11,047 nt of DNA, taken from assembly GCA_002327255.1 (NCBI GenBank), contig DCUM01000192.1, forward strand, positions 13,712-24,758. The letters are read 5' to 3'. The translations under genes and the position numbers were made by a program. The notes beneath the pieces are model-generated. The model was not told the origin of the DNA, did no database searches, and saw nothing but the letters and a program-made list of their open reading frames with translations. This DNA comes from a bacterium UBA2214 (GTDB lineage Bacteria > Zhuqueibacterota > Zhuqueibacteria > Residuimicrobiales > Residuimicrobiaceae). This document shows, piece by piece, positions 6,640 to 11,047 of the stretch; within the stretch, counting starts at the first letter, position 1, and every line of letters starts with the position of its first letter.

Positions 6640-6848
6640 TGCGGCCCGGTCATAACCCAAAAAGGACACTGTATACATTCAGAACACGGAATCGTACAGA
6701 ACTTACCCAAAAACAAAGAGGTTAATATTGAAAGCCCGGCCATGGGGGCAGGCGTTTTCCAGGCCGCAACCGATGCTTATATTTGATCCCACTCCAAAGG
6801 GCGCTCATACATACGGTAGCAGCCGCTTCTGTGCGGCCCGGAATAACC
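6640..6848. repeat. short imperfect direct repeat pair (TGCGGCCCGG..ATAACC)
   Basis: TGCGGCCCGG followed by TC and ATAACC (6640-6657) recurs as TGCGGCCCGG followed by A and ATAACC (6832-6848). The copies are 192 bp apart in otherwise non-coding DNA and differ by a two-for-one base change. Flanking sequence does not align further by eye. This may be a remnant of a duplicated element or chance. Confidence 0.4.
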
Positions 6849-6911
6849 TGCGACGTTGCCTGTCTGATGATGCATATACTTGTACCAAAAGATAAGCAAA
6901 TCGCATGCCAG

Positions 6912-6929
6912 AAAATGGCGTTATCGCCA
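6912..6929 (-). terminator. weak candidate terminator after the M48 gene
   Basis: On the minus strand TGGCG-ATAA-CGCCA is followed by TTTT, ending 33 bp after the M48 stop codon. The stem has only five pairs and the T-run is short. It is nevertheless the only hairpin-plus-T candidate I see at the end of the proline dehydrogenase-ligA-M48 operon. Confidence 0.35.
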
Positions 6930-6944
6930 AAATCAGCGTCTTTT

Positions 6945-7763
6945 TTAGTACGGAATGCGCGCCAGAATAGCCTTGATGTGGTTGAAGGGTTCTGTTTCCG
7001 GAGCGGTTTCATCGGGAGCAGAGTACATCTTAACCTCTTTTTTAACAGCTCTATATCGGCTGCTTAATGAAGGATGGGTTCTGTTCAGAAGGGTGACAAG
7101 CAGGGGATGGCTTTTTTCGGCCTGGCGGAGGAGGGCGAGCATTTCCACGGCGCTTCGGGGCTGATAGAGCGCTTTCCATACATATTTGACGCATTTCCGG
7201 TCAGCTTCCTGTTCGGCTGGCTTGGGATAATCCAATATTGTATCTTTTGAATACAGATTGGTGATGATTTGCCGGGCGATCTCGGGATTCTGACCGACCA
7301 CGCTTTGAGCCGCCATGGCGCCGCCGTACTTGAGCGCAAGGCGTTCTGTGCCATCGCGGGCGGCGAGGTGGGCCATCTCATGGGCGATGACGGCGGCGAC
7401 CTGATCCGGCGTCTCCGCGCTTTCCAGAAGTCCCCGGAAAAGAAATATCTGTCCTCCGGGTAGCGAGAAGTGGTTGAGGTCGGGCTCATTGACCACATGG
7501 ATGGTATAGGCCAGTCCGCTCCAGTCCGATGCGGCGCCGATCCGGCTCGCCATTTCTTTAAAGTACTGGCTGACCTCCTGATTGCGCACCAGCCGCAAAA
7601 TCTGTCCGGCCTGTACCGAGACTTCTTTGCCCAGCGCGATCTCTTCTTCGAGGCTTATAAAAGTCACCTGGCCTGTGGTGCGCACAGCGGCGCACTGTAA
7701 AAACAGACTGGCGCTGGCCACGAGCCACAGAAGCCGCGCCATCCTACTCACGCATGCTGTCAT
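6945..7763 (-). CDS. M48-family zinc metalloprotease, exported
   Basis: This 272-residue protein has an N-terminal hydrophobic export signal (LLWLVASASLFLQC). Cys24 might be lipidated, but Gln at -1 is a poor lipobox fit. The M48 zinc site is intact: HEMAH at 128-132 supplies two His ligands and the catalytic Glu129, and EQEAD at 184-188 supplies the third ligand (Glu184). NHFSLPGGQIFLFRGLL (97-113) and THPSLSSRYRAV (229-240) are also typical of the family. Related proteins such as E. coli BepA and LoiP act in periplasmic protein quality control at the outer membrane. A similar role here is inference. The ATG overlaps the ligA stop as ATGA, which implies translational coupling. An alternative start at Met8 (7742) would begin closer to the hydrophobic core. 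This is the last gene of the operon. Confidence 0.9.
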   Translation of the reverse strand: MTACVSRMARLLWLVASASLFLQCAAVRTTGQVTFISLEEEIALGKEVSVQAGQILRLVRNQEVSQYFKEMASRIGAASDWSGLAYTIHVVNEPDLNHFSLPGGQIFLFRGLLESAETPDQVAAVIAHEMAHLAARDGTERLALKYGGAMAAQSVVGQNPEIARQIITNLYSKDTILDYPKPAEQEADRKCVKYVWKALYQPRSAVEMLALLRQAEKSHPLLVTLLNRTHPSLSSRYRAVKKEVKMYSAPDETAPETEPFNHIKAILARIPY

Positions 7764-9757
7764 AATCCTGCCATCTTTTTAAATGTTTCTTCACTCAAAA
7801 TAGTCACACCCCATTGCCGTGCTTTGTCGAGCTTGCTGCCCGCGGCCTCCCCGGCGACCACATAGCTGGTTTTGACACTCACGGAAGAGGCCGCGCGGCC
7901 GCCCAATGCGATCACCAGGCGTTCGGCTTCCTCGCGCGTGAAAGAAGTCAATGCTCCGGTGAAAACAAAGGTGAGTCCCTTGAGCCGGTCGCTGCTGCTG
8001 TGCCGCGCCGGCTGCATTTCGACGCCGCCCCGGCGCAGGCGCTCGATGATCTGCCGGTTCTCTTCTGTGGCAAAGAAATCGCAGACGCTCCCGGCCACCT
8101 GCGGACCGATCTCATGCACCTGCATCAACGCTTCCCGGGAGGCTTTTCCGAGCGCCTCCAGGGAATGAAACGCATCGATGAGCACGCGTGCCACGTGTTC
8201 TCCCACGAAACGAATGCCGAGCGCGAACAGAATCCGTTCCAGAGAGCGCTGGCGGCTGGCCGTGATGGCGTCGAGCAGGTTGCGCGCGGATTTTTCCGCC
8301 ATGCGCTCCAATCCCGCCAGGCGATCGAGATCGAGAAAATAGAGATCGGCCACGTCTTTGACCAGACCTTTTTCGACCAACTGATCGACCAGTTTTTCAC
8401 CCAGGCCGTCGATGTCCATGGCGCGTTTGCTGGCAAAGTGGAAAATACGTTCCTTGATCTGCGCGGGGCAGGCCAGATTGATGCAGCGCCTCGCCGCCTC
8501 GTCTTCCGGCCGCACGGTATGGCTGCCGCAGACCGGACACGCTTGCGGCAGCCGGAAGGGCTGCTCCGCGCCCGTGCGCCGTCCCGTCACCACCGCCACC
8601 ACCTCGGGGATGACGTCGCCGGCGCGCTGGATGACGACCCAGTCGCCGATGCGAATCTCCTTGCGGTCGATCTCATCCTGATTATGCAACGTGGCGCGAC
8701 TGACCAGCACGCCACCGACGGATACCGGCGCCATGATGGCCACCGGCGTCAGCGTCCCGGTCCGCCCCACCTGAACCGTGATATCGAGAATTTGCGTGAT
8801 CTCCTGGCGGGCCGGAAATTTGAACGCGATGGCCCAGCGCGGACTTTTGGTTTTGGCGCCGAGCTGTTCCTGCAGCGCGACCTCATTAACCTTGACGACA
8901 ATACCATCGATATCATAGGGCAGGGATTCGCGCCGCGCCGACATCTCCTGATGATAGGCGAGCACCGCCTGCGCGCCGCGCACGGTGCGCACATGGGGAT
9001 TGACGCGCAGTCCCATTTCCGCACACTGCCGCAGCAGTTCAGCCTGGCTCTGAAACGAAAATCCCCGGCTGGCGCCTATGCCATAACAGAACATGTTCAG
9101 GGGGCGCGCCGCGGTGACGGCCGGGTCGAGCTGCCGCAACGATCCGGCCGCGGCGTTGCGCGGATTGGCAAAGAGCGGCTCTCCCTGTTTCTCGCGCTGC
9201 CGGTTGAGTTGTTCAAACTCTTCGTGGCCCAGAATCACTTCGCCCCGCACTTGCAGCAGTTCCGGATGCAGACGCAGCAGCTTGAGGGGGATGCTTTTGA
9301 TGGTCTTTAAATTTTGCGTCACATCTTCGCCCACATAACCATCGCCGCGGGTGGAACCCTGCACCAGGGCGCCGTTTTCATAGACCAGTTCCACGGCCAG
9401 ACCGTCGAGTTTGGGTTCGCAGATGTACTCCATCTCTTCCGGGGTTCCCAGGGCGCGGCGCGTGCGCTCGTCAAAAGCGAGAAACTCCTCTTCGGAGAGC
9501 GCGTTGTCCAGACTGAGCATGGGAACCGCATGGGAGGCGGGCGAAAAGGCGTCCAGAGGCGCGCCGCCGACGCGCTGGCTCGGCGAATCGGGCGTGATCA
9601 GATCCGGGAATTGCCGCTCCATTTCGATCAACTCGCGCATGAGGCGGTCGTATTCCGCATCGGAAATCAGCGGATCATCCAGCACATAATAACGGTGGTT
9701 ATGATGGTGCAAAAGATCGCGCAGCTCCTGAAGACGGCTTTGTGGATCCCGGGACAT
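7760..9757 (-). CDS. ligA: NAD+-dependent DNA ligase LigA
   Basis: This 665-residue enzyme is full length for bacterial LigA. It seals nicks in duplex DNA during replication and repair, using NAD+ as adenylate donor. Domains are visible in order. The Ia region contains HRYYVLDDPLISDAEYD (21-37). The adenylation domain carries the lysine nucleophile Lys116 in EPKLDG, with DGIVVKV (284-290) and WAIAFKFPA (308-316). The OB fold contains GRTGTLTPVA (331-340). A four-cysteine zinc finger uses Cys407, Cys410, Cys425 and Cys430. Helix-hairpin-helix repeats cover about 440-580. A C-terminal BRCT domain (about 592-665) begins GLTFVFTGAL. All key residues appear intact. Its ATG lies 3 bp after the proline dehydrogenase stop, with AGGTAGG just upstream inside that gene's end, and its TGA overlaps the next gene's ATG. 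It is therefore embedded in a coupled three-gene operon. Confidence 0.98.
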   Translation of the reverse strand: MSRDPQSRLQELRDLLHHHNHRYYVLDDPLISDAEYDRLMRELIEMERQFPDLITPDSPSQRVGGAPLDAFSPASHAVPMLSLDNALSEEEFLAFDERTRRALGTPEEMEYICEPKLDGLAVELVYENGALVQGSTRGDGYVGEDVTQNLKTIKSIPLKLLRLHPELLQVRGEVILGHEEFEQLNRQREKQGEPLFANPRNAAAGSLRQLDPAVTAARPLNMFCYGIGASRGFSFQSQAELLRQCAEMGLRVNPHVRTVRGAQAVLAYHQEMSARRESLPYDIDGIVVKVNEVALQEQLGAKTKSPRWAIAFKFPARQEITQILDITVQVGRTGTLTPVAIMAPVSVGGVLVSRATLHNQDEIDRKEIRIGDWVVIQRAGDVIPEVVAVVTGRRTGAEQPFRLPQACPVCGSHTVRPEDEAARRCINLACPAQIKERIFHFASKRAMDIDGLGEKLVDQLVEKGLVKDVADLYFLDLDRLAGLERMAEKSARNLLDAITASRQRSLERILFALGIRFVGEHVARVLIDAFHSLEALGKASREALMQVHEIGPQVAGSVCDFFATEENRQIIERLRRGGVEMQPARHSSSDRLKGLTFVFTGALTSFTREEAERLVIALGGRAASSVSVKTSYVVAGEAAGSKLDKARQWGVTILSEETFKKMAGL

Positions 9758-9760
9758 GGC

Positions 9761-10663
9761 CTACCTGATTCCAAACATCGCTTTGATGATGTACAGCGCC
9801 ATTTTCGGATTTTCCTTGAGACGGCGCAGGCAGTAGGCATACCAGTTTTTGCCGAACGGGACGTAGACGCGCAGTTTATGGCCGGCAGCGACGATGATCT
9901 GGCGCAGCTCTTCATCCACGCCCAGCAGCATCTGAAATTCATACTGATCTTTTTGCAGCCCATGTCTGTGGATCAGTTCCAGGCCTTTCCAGACCACTTT
10001 CTCATCGTGGGTGGCGATGCCGACATAACTGCCCATGGCGAAGGCGGTGTCGATCAGCAGGCCAAAGTTGTCGTTGACGGTCTGCGGATCCTTATAGGCG
10101 ACCTGGCGCGGTTCGACATAGATGCCCTTGCAGAGGCGGTAATTGGTTTTGAGGGCGGAGAGGCGGACGAGATCGTCGAGCGCGCGGCGCATGTAGGCCT
10201 GCAATACGATGCCGGTACGCTTGAATTCCTGGTTGATGCGCAAAAAGACCTCGATGGTATCCGACGTGACCGCGGAATCTTCCATATCGATGCGGACAAA
10301 GATGTTGAGGCTGTCGGCTTTGGCGACGATTTGGCGGATGTTCTGGTAGCACGCCTCCTTGTCCAGACACAATCCCAGCTGGGTCAGTTTGACGGAGATG
10401 TTGGCGTCGAGTTTTTCGGCGACAATGGCATCAAGGACTTGCAAATACTCATCGATGGCTTCCTGGCACTCTTCCAGCCGGATGGCGCTTTCGCCGAGCA
10501 CATCCATGGTGGCGCACATGCCGCGGCCGTTGAGATCCTTGACGACGCGGATGCCGTCTTCGAGTTTGGAGCCGGCCACATACGGTTTGGAGACCATGCG
10601 GACGATGAATTTGGGGACCAGCGGCATGAACCAGATGATGAGTTTGTTGAACAGGTACATCAT
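9761..10663 (-). CDS. proline dehydrogenase (monofunctional, FAD-dependent)
   Basis: This 300-residue protein matches the beta/alpha-barrel PRODH domain and the length of stand-alone bacterial enzymes. It oxidises L-proline to pyrroline-5-carboxylate with FAD and passes electrons to quinones, usually at the inner membrane face. Diagnostic segments are ISVKLTQLGL (89-98, with the conserved Lys92), RIDMEDS (124-130), LQAYMRR (154-160), CKGIYVEP (178-185), IATHD (216-220), EFQMLLGV (242-249), and the proline-carboxylate-binding signature YxxRRxxEN with Tyr277, Arg280, Arg281 and Glu284. The partner P5C dehydrogenase domain is absent and no gene for it lies in the window. The N-terminus has a hydrophobic stretch (YLFNKLIIWFMPLVPKFI) that may help membrane association. 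GAGG (10671-10674) lies 7 bp before the ATG. It is the first gene of the operon with ligA and the M48 protease. Confidence 0.93.
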   Translation of the reverse strand: MMYLFNKLIIWFMPLVPKFIVRMVSKPYVAGSKLEDGIRVVKDLNGRGMCATMDVLGESAIRLEECQEAIDEYLQVLDAIVAEKLDANISVKLTQLGLCLDKEACYQNIRQIVAKADSLNIFVRIDMEDSAVTSDTIEVFLRINQEFKRTGIVLQAYMRRALDDLVRLSALKTNYRLCKGIYVEPRQVAYKDPQTVNDNFGLLIDTAFAMGSYVGIATHDEKVVWKGLELIHRHGLQKDQYEFQMLLGVDEELRQIIVAAGHKLRVYVPFGKNWYAYCLRRLKENPKMALYIIKAMFGIR

Positions 10664-10891
10664 GTTGAATCCTCACTCTTTATAATCCACTTTTCGGTCT
10701 GTTGGGGTCCAAGGGTGGGAAGAGCACAACGAATGGCTTCAGGGGGGTGCCTTGTGAACAGAGCTTGCAGCAAGGAGACAGGGATTGATGATTTGCGGGC
10801 GGCTTCCGCCCCAGGGCGACGACATTTTACCGACCGTGCCGGATTAGGGTGATGGCGACAAGGGTTCAGATCACGCTTGTTTTGCGTCTGC

Positions 10892-10920
10892 AAGTTAACT
10901 GATTTTGCCCATATTGTCAA
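10892..10920 (-). promoter_or_regulatory. sigma70-like promoter of the proline dehydrogenase-ligA-M48 operon
   Basis: On the minus strand a perfect TTGACA (10920-10915) is followed after exactly 17 bp by TAACTT (10897-10892). The -10 box matches consensus at 3 of 6 positions, including the first two and the last. The predicted start is near 10885, giving a leader of about 220 nt, long enough to carry regulation. Confidence 0.55.
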
Positions 10921-11026
10921 GAAGAAAGTCTGCGCGCCCGGCGGCCCGCAGAGCCCGGCACAGGCCGCACCGGCCTTGGACTCGATCGGGGCTGTCCATA
11001 AAGAAAAAAGGAAGGCTTTGGGGGAG

Positions 11027-11047
11027 TGCATCGACTGCGTCGATGCA
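11027..11047. repeat. perfect 8-bp inverted repeat at the window edge
   Basis: TGCATCGA (11027-11034) and TCGATGCA (11040-11047) flank a 5-base CTGCG spacer. The arms are perfect and run to the last base, so the full extent is not visible. There is no T-run within view. It could be an operator, the start of a terminator, or part of a repeat continuing outside the window. Confidence 0.6.

Larger units (their letters stand above)
6302..6944. other. gene-poor interval between the M48 and SGNH genes
   Basis: No convincing protein gene is seen in this 643-bp stretch. It holds a candidate promoter (6311-6339), a run of G-triplets (6353-6395), a perfect terminator hairpin (6431-6465), a short direct repeat (6640-6657 and 6832-6848) and a weak hairpin next to the M48 stop. 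Open frames on the minus strand at 6549-6743 and 6722-7012 lack ribosome sites, and the second overlaps the M48 coding region. A 32-codon frame at 6875-6777 (-) has a plausible composition but no start signal. The stretch could carry a decayed gene or mobile-element remnant, or a small RNA. Confidence 0.5.
10664..11047. other. non-coding leader and right edge
   Basis: No gene is supported here. On the minus strand it contains the promoter at 10892-10920 and a leader of roughly 220 nt before the proline dehydrogenase gene. The leader includes a GC-rich hairpin, GGGCGG-CTT-CCGCCC on the plus strand at 10797-10811, without a T-run. A minus-strand open frame at 11031-10660 overlaps the start of proline dehydrogenase, but it crosses the promoter and has no ribosome site. 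The far edge is a perfect inverted repeat. Confidence 0.5.

Noticed and set aside
6722..7012. Minus-strand frame overlapping the end of the M48 gene
   Set aside because: It overlaps the M48 C-terminus in another frame and has no ribosome site or domain.
7814..9310. 498-codon plus-strand open frame
   Set aside because: It is antisense to ligA throughout, with a His/Arg/Gln-rich composition typical of a shadow frame.
9314..10852. 512-codon plus-strand open frame
   Set aside because: It lies antisense across the entire proline dehydrogenase gene and the start of ligA, both unmistakable. Long mirror frames arise from GC-rich codon bias. Its product has no recognisable domain.
10660..11031. Minus-strand open frame ending over the proline dehydrogenase start
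   Set aside because: It has no ribosome site, crosses the best promoter in the region, and its composition is not protein-like.
1..11047. CRISPR array, tRNA, rRNA, phage or intact insertion sequence
   Set aside because: I looked for regularly spaced repeats, cloverleaf-like segments, transposase or integrase motifs and terminal repeats, and found none that hold up.

Overview
The window reads as chromosomal DNA of a GC-rich, Gram-negative bacterium of the FCB (Fibrobacteres-Chlorobi-Bacteroidetes) type, most likely an uncultured lineage near Calditrichota/KSB1. The clearest clue is the large exported protein at the left. It ends in an 'NYPNPFNP' C-terminal domain of the kind used as a type IX secretion or surface-anchoring signal in those phyla. 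The taxonomic call is inference from that domain and overall style, not from a marker gene.

Layout, left to right. (1) Bases 1-349 hold no convincing gene. (2) A plus-strand gene (350-2557) encodes a 735-residue exported protein with two GEVED-type repeats exactly 180 residues apart, an FnIII-like module and the C-terminal sorting domain. A strong intrinsic terminator follows. (3) A plus-strand flavin-reductase-family gene (2757-3290) starts at GTG and is convergent with the next block. (4) A minus-strand block reads chagasin-like inhibitor (I42), papain-family cysteine protease (C1), then YbaK-like deacylase (5264 down to 3372). Gaps are 50-52 bp and every gene has a strong Shine-Dalgarno site, so it is probably one operon. 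(5) A minus-strand exported SGNH/GDSL hydrolase (6301-5564) stands alone. (6) A 640-bp gene-poor interval (6302-6944) contains a G-quadruplex-type motif, a perfect 13-bp terminator hairpin and a short direct repeat. (7) A tightly coupled minus-strand operon reads proline dehydrogenase, ligA, then M48 metalloprotease (10663 down to 6945). The first junction has 3 bp between genes and the second is an ATGA overlap. A sigma70-like promoter with a perfect TTGACA box lies about 230 bp upstream. (8) The right edge is non-coding and ends in a perfect 8-bp inverted repeat.

Functionally the window mixes housekeeping (ligA, YbaK, proline oxidation) with envelope or exported functions: surface protein, protease with cognate-type inhibitor, SGNH hydrolase and M48 protease. 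The most suggestive gene pairing is the papain-like protease placed directly downstream of a chagasin-family inhibitor, a family known to block exactly that protease class. I see no phage, CRISPR, tRNA, rRNA or intact insertion sequence, and no clear sign of a wholly new system.
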